From Bathymodiolus brooksi (lineage: Eukaryota; Mollusca; Bivalvia; Mytilida; Modiolidae): a stretch of DNA of 64,000 nt. Of the stretch, positions 35,565-45,559 are shown piece by piece. The notes below the pieces were generated by a model. It saw nothing but the letters and a program-made list of their open reading frames with translations. It was not told the origin of the DNA and did no database searches. The DNA is taken from NCBI GenBank assembly GCA_963680875.1, contig OY804586.1, forward strand, positions 49,910,203-49,974,202. The letters are read 5' to 3'. Numbering within the stretch: position 1 is the first letter of the stretch; the number at the start of each line of letters is the position of its first letter. Made by a program: the position numbers and the translations under genes.

Positions 35565-36945
35565 GTACGAACAAAGTCATATTTGTGGGGGAGCAACCGG
35601 AAGTCACGTGACTGGAACCAGAAGTATGCTATGCGCATTTTTTTTTTTATTGCAGACACGTGTCCCCGCGTTTTTTTCTTGTAGTAGTACAAAATGTAAC
35701 AGTGATTTAGCTAGCGCTCGTCACTTTCGTCATTGACGATTGATTTTCGAAAGTGACGAGTATTTCCCGTACCCAATTCGTCACTTGAATTTTCAAAAAA
35801 TCGTAGAAAAATGTTTGTAACAATCCATTCTTCTTCATTTGCTGATTAAATGACAATTTTATTACATGTTACAAGCTAATCAACGGATTATAGAATTTTT
35901 GTTTTGATTGCGTAATCTTTGATTTCACCTGGCTTGATTTACCTGGACAAAGAATTCAATCAGCGATAATAATTTGTTTATAGTTATGACATGTACTCAA
36001 AATGCCACAATATGTATTTAAAGTGGACATATTTTTGTAATCGTCATATGGGCGAAATTTCGCATTGGAAAAGTTGCCGTCAAAATATATAATTAATAGT
36101 AATCGTCATTCATTGCACGATTCGTCTCAATGTCTGCCATAACGAACTATTTTTGCCAAATTTATGAAAATGTCGATAACATGTTTATTGAAATCTATCG
36201 TATCCATTAAGTATTTTGAAAGTGATTTTCTCGAAAAGTCATAACTATGTCGGTTAAAAGCTCAACAGAGCTTATGTTGTATGTTGTTTTAACCATGCCG
36301 ACTCTAAATAAAGCTTATTTATTATTATTTATTTATTTATTTATAACTTTGATTAAATTTTACGTCCTTTGAAGAAACTAAAAAAAATAAAAAGGCGCGA
36401 TCAACAGGATTTCGCAATCCACCGAAGCTACTTTTAACCAAACGAACTTTTGATGTATTTATTCTCATTTCTTTGAAATGAAATCTTAGTTCTCATATTT
36501 AATATGGTCATTTATATGCAAAGGTTGGCCATTCAATTCATTTAAATGCACTGCACGAGGACGCATATAAGTTTTTTTTATATATTGATCAGCATCCGGG
36601 TAACAATTGCGTTCTATTTATAGAACTATTTACAAACAGACACGTGTCTGCAATAAAAAAAAATACAGTATTTTTATTCCAATTATTGCAATTTGATTAT
36701 GAGGTCTGAGAAATAATTATTTATTTTACAACTTGCTTCAGTTTTTGACGTTTGTTCTATACTGATTTCCTACAAAGAATATAGATAGAAGTTGGACCAC
36801 TGGCATTGGTCAAACCGGCAGAATTGTTATTACATGTTACAAGCTGTATTATACAGTAGTAAAAGTACCAGGGCTACCGAAAGTGACCGAAGGTCACGTG
36901 ACCTCTTCGGGATTCCCTTGGGTATGCGCATGCGCAACCGGAATT
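35565..36945 (+). repeat. GC-rich repeat, left copy, split by about 1.1 kb
   Basis: The segments 35565-35700 (gggtacgaacaaagtcatat, tgggggagcaaccggaagtc) and 36845-36945 (gtaccagggctaccgaaagt, cgaaggtcacgtgacctctt) match, in order and as one block, the reverse complement of 48097-48320. The DNA between (about 35701-36845) is therefore an insertion. That insertion includes a 13-bp perfect hairpin (ctcgtcactttcg at 35717, cgaaagtgacgag at 35748) and a LINE-like 3' tail at 36250-36350 with ttattta repeats. Confidence 0.65.
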
Positions 36946-37324
36946 TGCGCAATATCCGTCCTAGTGTAACCCGAATAATACAGTCGTTATATTACTCTCC
37001 CGCTAGTCGCTGCATTAACGCCTGGATGCATTCATTGAAAAAATCCGTCAAACCGGAAATAGTAAATCGCTATGACTTATGGATATTACGACATAAAATA
37101 GGAGGAGCTATAAAGTGTTTGTAAATAATGTCCAATGGAGCGATCAGATGATGTAATGTTGTATGCAATACACATATCCGGATAAATACAACCAAACATG
37201 AAATAAAACTTAAATGAATAATTACTATTTTTTAAATATTAAAACATAATGATTTTTATTTCAAAGTTGGAAAGTAAATAAAAGCTTGAATTGAATTCAC
37301 TCTTATAATGATTTTTTAATTGCA
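36946..37324. other. Non-coding
   Basis: No gene is seen. A 110-codon frame that spans this and the previous segment (36792-37124) has no known motif and overlaps the repeat. Confidence 0.4.
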
Positions 37325-37692
37325 TTTAAAATAAAGATTTAAAAAAAATGTATTTTATGATACTGATGGCTGATTAAAATTGTTTGTCATGCATTAGCTG
37401 TCAGTTGTAATATACAGGATGTAACCAATATACAGGAAGAGCTCCTACTGTGAAGCCATCTATTTTGAGTTGCCATTCAATGAAAATAACAACCTGACCA
37501 TATTGTTACATAATAAGAATAAGAATTAGATAAGAAATTAAAATTGATAGAAGGCAAGGATTTATATAATTAGCACATTAAGTCACATTTCATTTATTTA
37601 GGCTAACTTGGGTCAGTTATCAATTAAAGACAAAAATGGGTTTAAAAAAATCAGTCTAATAAGTATTTACCTAAATAACGATATTGTCATGG
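37325..37692 (+). repeat. About 370-bp dispersed repeat, copy 2
   Basis: Reverse-complement partner of 26502-26870; it runs from aaaataaagatttaaaaaaa to atttacctaaataacgatat. Confidence 0.75.
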
Positions 37693-37740
37693 GTATTTCT
37701 TTATAAATTGTATTAAAAATCATTTTAATTTATGAAATAA

Positions 37741-37876
37741 TCAACTTTCTGTTTACATATTTATTTTCAATAAAATTTCTTTATTATTTCATCCCATTTT
37801 CCTTAATTTAACTTGTGCATATCCATATTTATACAATCTTATGTTAACGGCAAGTTACGTGTGTCGACCCTATTAT
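37741..37876 (+). repeat. Solo TIR fragment of the element that splits the ATPase gene
   Basis: The sequence actttctgtttacatattta, then ttatacaatcttatgttaac and gtgtgtcgaccctat, matches 44706-44858 in direct orientation and 45378-45530 in reverse. It is a diverged partial copy of that element's long terminal inverted repeat. Confidence 0.7.
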
Positions 37877-38616
37877 CCACAATAAATTCACTTTTATTGT
37901 CCCACATACATTACAAAAATACATGTTAGATGTGTATTGTGACATTTTAGAAGCAAATTTAGATTAAAACATAAAAACTTCAAAAAATGATTACACGGTG
38001 TTTTATTTTTGTAAATCTTTAAAGATTTGTGAATCTATGGCAATTTAAATCATAATTATGAGAATGAAGGTGTAAGTTAGTTTTCTAAATATGCAAAGGC
38101 ACGTGCACAAACATTCTCCGTGTTTGTTTTGTCAATATTTACAAACGGAAGTAAAGGGAGTCACTAATGCGCATACTTGCTAATATCTGATATTTGATTG
38201 GTCGGCTGTACCAGCCAGCAGCCTGGCGGATTTTTACCACTAAGAGCGTTCAAGCCCTCGTCCAGCGAAAGTGCCGATAGAGGGCGCAGTATTATTCAAG
38301 TTAGTCCTAGTGAGGCCTTTTGACCGGAAGTGACGTTATGAAACGTCACCCGTAGTGACCGAAGGGGTGTGCGCATGCGTGATCGGGTGGGTGTTCTCTA
38401 GGACGTCCGCGTCTATCATTGTCTACCGAAACTAGCCCTTTCACTGGTTATCTGCCCCTTTCCCGTCATTTTATTTTCATGGGGAGCGCCTTCAATAGAA
38501 GGTCACTCTGCATTTATCCAGGCTTGTGACTGGCTCTATATAGAGGCTGCATTAACCTTTTTTTCTTTTTTTTTTTTTTTTTTTTATATCAGTCTTATTA
38601 TTTCTGATATTTTTTT
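37877..38616. other. Non-coding flank of the Polinton remnant
   Basis: A segment at 38316-38395 (gaccggaagtgacgttatga, then gtgaccgaaggggtgtgcgc) resembles the GC-rich repeat at 35565-36945 and 48097-48320. A long T tract at 38562-38586 lies just downstream of the protease gene. No DNA polymerase B or other frame is seen. Confidence 0.5.
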
Positions 38617-39070
38617 TCATACAACATGTTCAACAAGTAATAACACAAAATTCTGTACAATGGTCGTCGCTTCCACAGGGTTTTCTAAGAGCCTGGTGAC
38701 GTCTGTCATGCTATGTCCTGCACATCGATGAATGAGGTAAAAAATGCAATGATGTCCGCACACGGTAGATCCTTCTTCCTGTACTCGAACGGTATTGTAA
38801 GTCCAACTCGTACAATGTTTGTTCATAAAGTTCACGTAAGCCCTTAAAAAGGATGGTGTTCCAGTAGGGTCGTAGTATTCCCCTCTTGAGTTGGCGTCGA
38901 TGTATATAGCGACCCAGTGTTGTCCCATTCGATGGTCAGGATCCGTATTTCCCACAAGGGCGGAAGGTACGTTTAATAGTCTGGGTGATCTGTTTCTGGC
39001 ATAGACCCCCTTAAACACCGATCTGGAGTGGGGATGATTTTTCAATAGAGTCAATCTCAAGCGTATTCAT
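38617..39070 (-). pseudogene. Adenain-like cysteine protease (Polinton maturation protease)
   Basis: The main frame (147 codons from 39060) has the adenoviral-protease pattern: catalytic His in GQHWVAIYID (H48), acidic residue in EYYDPTG (D64), a Gln at 94 and the nucleophile Cys in TVCGHHCIFYL (C105). In viruses of this group the enzyme cleaves capsid precursor proteins at GxG-type sites during maturation. The natural start is probably the ATG at 39070, which overlaps the capsid gene stop as TAATG. That start lies in a different frame from the body, so a frameshift near 39045 disables the gene. The catalytic region itself is intact. It is the last gene of the block, followed by a T-rich stretch. 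Confidence 0.85.
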
Positions 39071-40338
39071 TATGCACTGTAGTCAAACAAGACTTGTCTG
39101 TTTCTATCGATTTCGATCACGTTGTCTAATACAGGACGACGTTGATGGTCCCTGCCAAAGCTTCGGCGAAATGAATCTCCACACGTAAATTACCGTTTTA
39201 TCAGTTGAAACGCCCCCACTTCCGACATATCCGGAGTCAGATCGAATCCAAATAAGGTGTTTCCTTTAGCGTATTCTTCTCTAGAGATGGTATTTCCTTC
39301 GTCTTGATACATCTTTCCCGTACTGGTATAGAGTCCCATATAACTGCGAATATAACCTGCGTTTTCAAAGTCGGGTTGTAACGGTTTGACGGGAATCTGT
39401 CGTCCGTCCACGTTCAGTGCCACAAAGTTGATCTTGTAGTGTTTAAAATCGAAAGGGTTTTTCGTAATAGTCCCATTTAAGGCATCACTGTCCACGCAAC
39501 CAATCACCAGTCTTTTCGGCAACTGTCCCAAAAACATGTTGTCCTGGATGTAATTCATGTTGCCACGGGGAACCGTATCTACTTTGACTTCTATACGTCG
39601 GATGGGGTATTTACAGCTGGTCATTTCCAAAACTTTGACGTGACCCATTCTTACGGCAGGACTTGACTGTACATTTCTCACAAATAAAGCGAGATCCTTG
39701 ATTTTGATCTTATAGGTGTCGGCATCGGCCATTAGGGCGAACACGTCTCGACTTCGTCGTAATTTGATTTTCAGATTGACGTGATTCAGTAAATATTTCT
39801 CTTGACAAAATAAATCCAAGTGTAGTTTTCCCATCATCTGTACAGACTTGCTTTGGGCCGTCAATGCTTTCCGGGACGTGAATCCTTTGTTAGCGGCTGT
39901 TGTCTTATCTTGATGTCCCGGTGTATCCTTGTATCACATGACTCCCGTTAATTGAGATTCTTTGGCAGCTGGACCATAGCTGAGTAATGTTTCTATGTAA
40001 GCTCTGTAAGGGTACAAGCTGGTCGGTGGTGAAACCAGTTTTTCGTTGAGGCTAACACTGACATCACTAAAGAGGGAATGCATCCATAAGTTGACAGGTC
40101 CAACGTCCTCTCCGCCACCTAATGCAGTATCGTCGTTATCCACGATCTGTGCTTCCACAAACAGGTAAGTATTAGCCAAGTCGATGTAGTCGTCCCCCGC
40201 CCCTTGATCCGTCAGAACCGACGTCAATCCTTTCTGCTCCCAATACCCACACACCACACTGGTCTGTGTAGATGGAACTTCAAATAAATCCAGTTCTGAT
40301 TTCGTGCATTCGCATGAGCTGGGGTGTACAAGTGCCAT
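39070..40338 (-). pseudogene. Major capsid protein (double jelly-roll hexon-like)
   Basis: The N-terminal part (40338-39934) begins MALVHPSSCECTKSELDLF and holds GDDYIDLANTYLFVEAQIV and VNLWMHSLFSDVSVSLNEK. These are hallmarks of the metazoan proteins often labelled 'F54H12.2-like', now understood as Polinton/adintovirus hexons. The frame is cut by an in-frame TGA at 39934-39936 and continues in the same frame down to 39190, with [19 protein letters not shown] and [20 protein letters not shown] frameshift at about 39190 and another near 39130 separate the last segments, which end with DYSA and a TAA at 39070. The protein would form the trimeric capsomers. With three lesions this copy cannot make full-length protein. 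The start is two bases after the stop of the pVI-like gene. Confidence 0.85.
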
Positions 40339-40340
40339 TA

Positions 40341-40754
40341 TTATCCAAAAATATCATTCGATGTGTTCCGTTGCTTGGTCTGCCGACGTCTGGTCTTTTT
40401 TCGCTCGGCAGGTTCCTTTACAGCTCGTTGTCCTGGGGGTTCTGCCGTGTCCATAGCTTTCTGGAGTAAGTTTTGTCCTGTTGATTTCAATCGTGATTCT
40501 GCTGCCTGTTTGATATTTCTTCCTTGTACGACATCTCCGGCAATATTTAATCCCGTTTTTAAAGCCTCGCGTCCTAGGGTCTTTGCTCCCTTTTTCAACA
40601 AAGGCATGGCTGCTTTAAAGAGACCCCCAAAGATACTGCCAAGTCCATGTCCTCTTTGATATCGTCTTCCCGCAAATACCGGATATCCTTTCCCGGCTTG
40701 GTGTATATAATAATCGTGGTAAGCTTTCGTATCGTGATGATGAGTTGGTTTCAT
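40341..40754 (-). CDS. pVI/pX-like minor capsid protein, intact 137 aa
   Basis: The frame is open from an ATG that overlaps the penton stop (ATGA) to a TAA just before the capsid gene. It has a Tyr/His-rich start, then YQRGHGLGSIFGGLFKAAMP and LLKKGAKTLGREALKTGLNI, a predicted amphipathic, glycine-containing helix, and a very basic C-terminus (KKTRRRQTKQRN). This layout is that of the membrane-active or core-associated minor capsid protein encoded between penton and hexon in Polintons, comparable with adenovirus pVI or pX. The role in membrane disruption or in tethering capsid to DNA is inferred from position and composition. It is one of three undamaged frames in the block. Confidence 0.7.
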   Translation of the reverse strand: MKPTHHHDTKAYHDYYIHQAGKGYPVFAGRRYQRGHGLGSIFGGLFKAAMPLLKKGAKTLGREALKTGLNIAGDVVQGRNIKQAAESRLKSTGQNLLQKAMDTAEPPGQRAVKEPAERKKTRRRQTKQRNTSNDIFG

Positions 40755-41504
40755 TCTAGAGAGAATTCTTTTCGTTTTCTCCAGTGAAGTGTCACCACCA
40801 CTCGTCCTCTTTCGAATGACACTATAAAGCCCCTGTCGTCCCTTATATATATTTCCACGGTCTGAAATCGTCGTTGTAACAGGGGATAGTACTGTATCGG
40901 ATCAAACACTCGGGTGATCATTTCTCCGTCTCTTCCTTCCACCGGTACGATTCTCAATAACGGTACTTGGGCATCTCCCACCATTCGCGGTTCCACCAAG
41001 GGGAAATACACGTACAGAGAATTTAATCCTTTCTTGACATCCGCTACCCAATCTGAAACATACTCCCCCGCTGGGAATATAGCTTGTCTGAATCCTAACA
41101 TGGATTGTAATAAAGGACTGGTGATGACTTGACAATCTTTTTCCACTTTCATATTGATTTTATGATTCATTTCGCTGAAACCCATGTCGAATTTATTCTT
41201 GAGTTCCGTCCTGTGCTTTTTCCCCATCGATGGCTTTAATGATTCTTTTGGCCGAGGAATAGTACCTATCCGGTAACAAGACCAAATACTTTTGTAGTTC
41301 TGACTCCTTGTAAAAGTGAACCTTCAACCAGGCTTCTTTATTCTTGACGTTATACCAACTGTAAGGATACTGTATCTCCGCCAATCCGATTTCCCATGCT
41401 CCTTCCAAATCCATTATTTTCGGCAATTTCGTCGTGTAATGAGTCAACGTATTGTTCGGAAAGTAATTCATGGAACTGTTAGTAGGCAGAGTCAGGTAAA
41501 ACAT
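40751..41504 (-). pseudogene. Penton-like minor capsid protein (single jelly-roll)
   Basis: The first fragment (41504-41193) starts MFYLTLPTNSSMNYFPNNTL and includes EGAWEIGLAEIQYPYSWYNV. The second (ending 40751) includes SLYVYFPLVEPRMVGDAQVP, LLRIVPVEGRDGEMI and RGRVVVTLHWR. Both halves match the penton-like minor capsid protein that forms pentameric vertices in Polinton/adintovirus particles. They lie in different frames. The switch falls in a GGGGAAAAA run at about 41213-41225, consistent with a one-base loss or gain in a homopolymer. The start overlaps the membrane-protein gene by 26 bases, and the stop overlaps the pVI-like start. Confidence 0.8.
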
Positions 41505-41727
41505 GCTTCGTCTTGATCGTGGGGCTAGGCAACATGTATCCCAGACAACTGCTCAACAAGACCGTCCACAAGGTACTGTTTTGCGACTGTACCGTCAAGT
41601 TATAAATGCTGACTATGATAACCGTGTACAGGATGAGTACCCGAGACAAAAATACGACCTCCGAACGTGGAGTCTTCTTTCCACAAGTCACCCAAGACGA
41701 TACACTGTCCGTGTCACTCGGTGCCAT
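41479..41727 (-). CDS. Small membrane protein of the Polinton block, intact 82 aa
   Basis: The likely start is the ATG at 41727 (MAPSDTDSVSSWVTC). An upstream GTG at 41742 is also in frame. It has a polar N-terminus (KKTPRSEVVF), a hydrophobic helix (SRVLILYTVIIVSIYNL) and a second hydrophobic stretch (LWTVLLSSCLGYMLPSP), so two membrane segments are likely. Proteins with the same SW-TC, TPRSEVVF and LSSCLGYLLP pattern are, as I recall, found at this position between integrase and penton in related elements. The function is unknown; it may take part in capsid or membrane interaction. The frame is undamaged and overlaps the penton start. Confidence 0.65.
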   Translation of the reverse strand: MAPSDTDSVSSWVTCGKKTPRSEVVFLSRVLILYTVIIVSIYNLTVQSQNSTLWTVLLSSCLGYMLPSPTIKTKHVLPDSAY

Positions 41728-41743
41728 TCGCAAGACTGACACT

Positions 41744-42791
41744 TCAAGTAGGTGTTGTGTGGTTTTGTAGGTCCTGCTTAAAGATCCAGCTGTTAAAGGA
41801 CTCTGGATATCCGAGCCACTTGACCAAATACTGAACTCTTCGTCCCTTTTTTCTCTTTTTCAAAATGGTTTCAATCTTGTACACGTCGTCTGTCTTAATG
41901 ACTTTCTGTAATTCTTCGGCATAGAATGTTCCTTCTAGAATCTCCCCGTGATCGTCTTTGACTAAGTATACCGGGAGTCTGGTTTCGATACATCGAACTA
42001 TGGTAAACAATTCTTCGGTCCAGTTAGGTAAGTATCCTTTCTTGAACATATGCTTGGCCTTACTGAGTCGCACTCTATCTCCAGGAGAACATTTGCACGA
42101 TTTTTTGGGTCCCTTTCTTCCATATAGCTTCTTGGACACCGTTGTTTGGTTAGCCCACGTGACTTCTGCGGGTGGTATGCCTATGGTTCTGTGAACGGCG
42201 TGGTTATAAGATGCGACCATCTCGGATAGAACGTCTACGTAGGTTAGGGTTTCTCTGTGTGTGAAATACTTCCACATCTTGGTTTTCAATGTTCTGTTAA
42301 AACGTTCAACGATACTGGCTTTCGTCTCGTCGTTATACGTGGTAAAGAAATGAACATCGTTTTCCTTCAGAAATTTCTGAAACACTGTTTGTAAACTCGG
42401 TTCCACGATCTGTCTGTAAACTTATCGGTTGTCGACCCGTCTTGAAAATGACCTGGAAGGCTTCTTTTAAAGTCTTCCCCGTCTTGTCTTTCAATGGAAC
42501 GACCCATGCATATCGGGATAACACGTCTATACAAGTCAACGAGTACTTGAATCCTTTGTTATAAGATGCTAATTTGCCCAAGTCCAGCAAATCGGCCTGC
42601 CACTGATGATCTATTCCATACACGACCACTTGACGTCTGGGAAATCTTCGTCTAGTTGGTTTATGCAAAGTGTACGTGTCCTGAGATTGTAACCATTCTC
42701 TGACTTCTTTCTTCGTATACCCTTTCGGCTTAAATTTATTGAGACCCCCATAACTGGCGGGAGCAACTACATTGTAATAGGTCGACTCCAT
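41744..42791 (-). pseudogene. Retroviral-type integrase with chromodomain
   Basis: The first fragment (42791-42333) starts MESTYYNVVAPASYGG and holds the first catalytic Asp in DHQWQADLLDL (D67) and the second in SLQTDRGTEF (D128). The second fragment (42406-41744) holds the catalytic Glu in ASIVERFNRTLKTKMW, then an SH3-like region (SPGDRVRLSKA, LPVYLVKD) and a chromodomain near the end (RRVQYLVKWLGYPESFNSW). All three members of the DDE triad are therefore present, but the two fragments lie in different frames, with the shift near 42385. Such integrases insert Polinton DNA; the chromodomain is thought to steer insertion to certain chromatin. The start overlaps the end of the 231-aa gene by 56 bases. 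Confidence 0.9.
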
Positions 42792-43431
42792 GTTTACAAC
42801 TGACCCTTCGTGGTCTCAACCTCCGTTTTAAAAGTCGACCCAGTTCGGGACTTCTTTCCTTCTGCTTCTTGCGAGATCTCGGTGTTCTTTTCGTCTGAGT
42901 GATGTATCTCCAGCGGTCCTCGTGACCAATCAAATCTTGTGAAACATTTGCTTCTCGTAAGGCCTCTCCGAATGTTTCCCATCCTTGTGGGTTGAAATAT
43001 TTCCTTTTGCGCAGCACGTCGTTGACTAAATCCACCACGTTGCTTCCTGGACCGGTTTCTCCCTTGTATTTCAGTTCCCTTTTCTCGTTCCAGCTAATGT
43101 CGGGACTGCTCTTCATTTTGTTCAACAAGTGTTGTACCTTGGCCTTCATTGTTTTTGGTACGTTTTCCAAAATTTCGTCGTCGACCAGGTCCTGTTTCAC
43201 GGGTTCAGGTGCGACTGCCACGGGTCTGGGTCTGTAATCGTCGTAGACGTTTAAATATCGAGTGAACGATTGGTCGTATAGCTTGAGACGTTCGTCTGCC
43301 GACAGGTCTTCTCTATCTAGTATGGTTTGCATCTTCTTATTCAAGGTGTCCATGACTTGCACGCGTTGTTCCACTGGAGGTTTGGGACGTGGTAGCTGAC
43401 CGCCTTGTTTCATCAATTCCAGGGGTTTCAT
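42736..43431 (-). CDS. Uncharacterised Polinton-associated protein, intact 231 aa
   Basis: The frame starts MKPLELMKQGGQLPRPKPP at an ATG that overlaps the stop of the small upstream gene (ATGA) and remains open into the start of the integrase gene. It has a helical, charged first half (LNKKMQTILDREDLSADERL, LYDQSFTRYLNVYDDYRPRP), a middle with NVVDLVNDVLRKRKYFNPQG and a very basic end (RTPRSRKKQKER). The middle might be a small DNA- or RNA-binding fold, but I cannot name the domain. I recall similar proteins beside capsid genes in other invertebrate Polintons, always uncharacterised. The last 20 or so residues overlap the integrase start and may not be part of the ancestral protein. Confidence 0.65.
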   Translation of the reverse strand: MKPLELMKQGGQLPRPKPPVEQRVQVMDTLNKKMQTILDREDLSADERLKLYDQSFTRYLNVYDDYRPRPVAVAPEPVKQDLVDDEILENVPKTMKAKVQHLLNKMKSSPDISWNEKRELKYKGETGPGSNVVDLVNDVLRKRKYFNPQGWETFGEALREANVSQDLIGHEDRWRYITQTKRTPRSRKKQKERSPELGRLLKRRLRPRRVSCKHGVDLLQCSCSRQLWGSQ

Positions 43432-43761
43432 TGAAATAATGTAGAGAGCAACGGTGCTACTACAGATGCAATCGGTGCTAGTAGGGACCCCAAAAATCCA
43501 CCTTTCTGTAAGATCGCTTTCTTCTTTTTAAGAGAGACCGACTTTTTCATCAGTGCTCTCAATCCGGCCTTATTTCTCTTGAGTTTTTCCTTCTGGGGTT
43601 TAGTTAACGGGAAGTAGCGTCTTAACATATTATCGGCACACTCACACACAGTCGACTAGGCTGCGATCGGCTTTGGTTATGAGGTGATTGCGAATACACG
43701 GTCTTGCTTTTTGTAAGTATACTAACTCGTTGGCGTGCTTTTTCAAGCGCTGAGAGACCAT
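43428..43761 (-). pseudogene. Small basic hydrophobic-tail protein (pX-like)
   Basis: A first segment from the ATG at 43761 (MVSQRLKKHANELVYLQKAR) runs 39 codons to a TGA at 43642-43644. The second segment, in another frame to 43428, has PLTKPQKEKLKRNKAGLRAL, the basic run SLKKKKAILQKGGFLG and a hydrophobic end (LLAPIASVVAPLLSTLF). The break falls in a TG-dinucleotide run, consistent with loss of one two-base unit. The basic stretch followed by GGFLG and a hydrophobic tail is seen in small proteins of Polintons and adenovirus-like core or membrane-active proteins. The stop overlaps the next gene start by four bases (ATGA). Confidence 0.7.
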
Positions 43762-44550
43762 GTTACTCCTTCTACATCTCTCGTAAAACTGAATTAATCT
43801 TGGATAGACTGAGATATATAACTAAATATCGGCGTACGCTATCTGTTTCTCTCCTGGAAAGATATGACTTCTTAGTCTCAATATGTCTGGTGTCTCTTGT
43901 TTCATACCGATCACCATGTAGCCGTGGGGTTGAGCAGTGGCTGCAGTGTAGGCTTCCAAAAAGTATTTCGTCCCTTGGCCTTGGGGATACATTTGATGCG
44001 CCAAGGCCATGATCTGCGATACGTCTCTCGGGTTTTTGAAGACGACCATGTAATGGGCATTGAAGCTTATGGTTCTATGGTGTTTTCCTCGATGAAACAG
44101 ATTCTGAACGATGTACATGACGCTAATGTTTCTATGGTGACTCTTCTTTGTAAACAGAGAAGCTACTCTTTGATCTGTTTCGTCCATTAAATCGTCTAGG
44201 ATGATTAAATGTTTTTCTCTTGGATCTAAATTATCCAGATCCGGTAAACCTTGTTGAAAGTCCACCCCATCTACGGTTCCGTATAACGTCTGGTATTCTC
44301 CATAACACCACAAGATGCGATCCGGTATTGGGGTCATCATATGTCGGATATTGTGTCCGAATCTCCTGACAAAGACTAATTTTCCACTTCCGGTAGGTCC
44401 CGAGATCACACTGGTAAATGGATGGACCCATGGCATGAAATGATCGGGATCGTATTTATCGGGAACGTAAAATGTGTAAGGATTATTGGTTTTCAAAATA
44501 TGATAGGGTTCTTCTTCATTACTCTGTGAGTATTGCTGCTGCGGCGGCAT

Positions 44551-44670
44551 ATATCCCTCTGTCAGCGGCGGCGGCGTATACCCCTGTCAGTGTCAGCGGC
44601 GGCGGAGGCGACATATATCCCTGTCAGCGGCGGCGGCGTACACCCCTCTGTCAGCGGCAGCGGCGGTGGT
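44551..44670 (-). repeat. Coding minisatellite in the ATPase linker
   Basis: GC-rich units of about 27 bp (minus strand ccgccgccgctgacagaggg plus atatacg) would encode PPPLTEGYT-type repeats, about four to five copies. Unit length varies (some lack two bases), so the frame is lost inside the array. The high GC contrasts with the surroundings. Confidence 0.75.
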
Positions 44671-44678
44671 GTATATCC

Positions 44679-45559
44679 CACAGGCGCTCATGGCACGGAC
44701 CACCCCCTTTTTCTAACTTTCTGTTTACAAATTTATTTTCAATAAAATTTCTTTATTTCTTTATTTTTTCATCTCTTTTTCCTTATTTTAACGTGTTCGT
44801 GTCAATATTCATACAATATTATGTCAACATCAAATTGCATGTGTCGACCCTATATAGATACTAATAATACACAAGGCATGCAACTCGGCAGGTATAAAAA
44901 TGGTACCCCTGCTCGCTTCGAGTACATTTATTGCACCTTATTTCCATTATGTCATTCAAACTAGGACATGTATCCATTCCTAAAAGACGCATCTTTTTGG
45001 CCCTGTTTTTGTTTTGTGCATACTATAGCTCAGTTCTCCAGAATTTTAAGATTTTCACACATTTATTGCCAAATGTTTCGTATAAGGACCCACGGCTGAC
45101 GGAAGTGACGTACCACTGCATTAACTTCAACGAAAGGGTCAGAAAAGTTCCAAAAATAAAAATTTTAATTTTTGGAACTTTTCTGACCCTATGTATATAT
45201 ATTATATAAATAATACGGCAGCTGGACCTAGAAACAAAAGTTAGTAGAACGAGTAACACGAAACGTTGTAAAATATGGATAAATGGTTCAAAGATATACT
45301 TCCAGACAAAGATCCATACCATAATCGCGGGAGGGACCAAATGAGGAAAAAGGGGGTCCGGAATTCGAGTGCCTGTGTATCTATATAGGATCGACACATG
45401 CAATTTGATGTTGACATAAGATTGTATGAATATTGACAGAACAAGGTAAAATAAGGAAAAAGAGATGAAATAATAAAGAAATAAAGAAATTTTATTGAAA
45501 ATAAATTTGTAATGAGAAAGTTAGAAAAAGGGGGGTGGTCCGTGCCACGAGCGCCTGTG
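44679..45559. mobile_element. 881-bp TIR element inserted in the ATPase gene
   Basis: The terminal inverted repeats are about 182 bp each (44679-44860 and 45378-45559), beginning cacaggcgctcatggcacgg and ending in reverse with the same sequence (one or a few differences). A perfect 8-bp duplication, gtatatcc, flanks it at 44671-44678 and 45560-45567. Eight-base duplications fit hAT or P superfamily elements. The 517-bp interior has no recognisable transposase and holds a perfect 23-bp-arm hairpin (45135-45190). A solo partial TIR of the family lies at 37741. Confidence 0.9.
45135..45190. other. Perfect hairpin, 23-bp arms
   Basis: Arms 45135-45157 (agggtcagaaaagttccaaa, then aat) and 45168-45190 are exact reverse complements, with a 10-base A/T loop. 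It lies at the centre of the TIR element. It may be a fossil of a nested insertion or a structural element. Confidence 0.9.

Noticed and set aside
36792..37124. 110-codon plus-strand frame
   Set aside because: It overlaps the GC-rich repeat and a repeat boundary and shows no family motif.
39934..39936. Programmed stop-codon readthrough in the capsid gene
   Set aside because: Two further frameshifts in the same gene make simple decay the better explanation.
40902..41135. Other frames of 70-80 codons overlapping the penton gene on both strands
   Set aside because: They are shadows of the penton and other Polinton genes, without motifs of their own.
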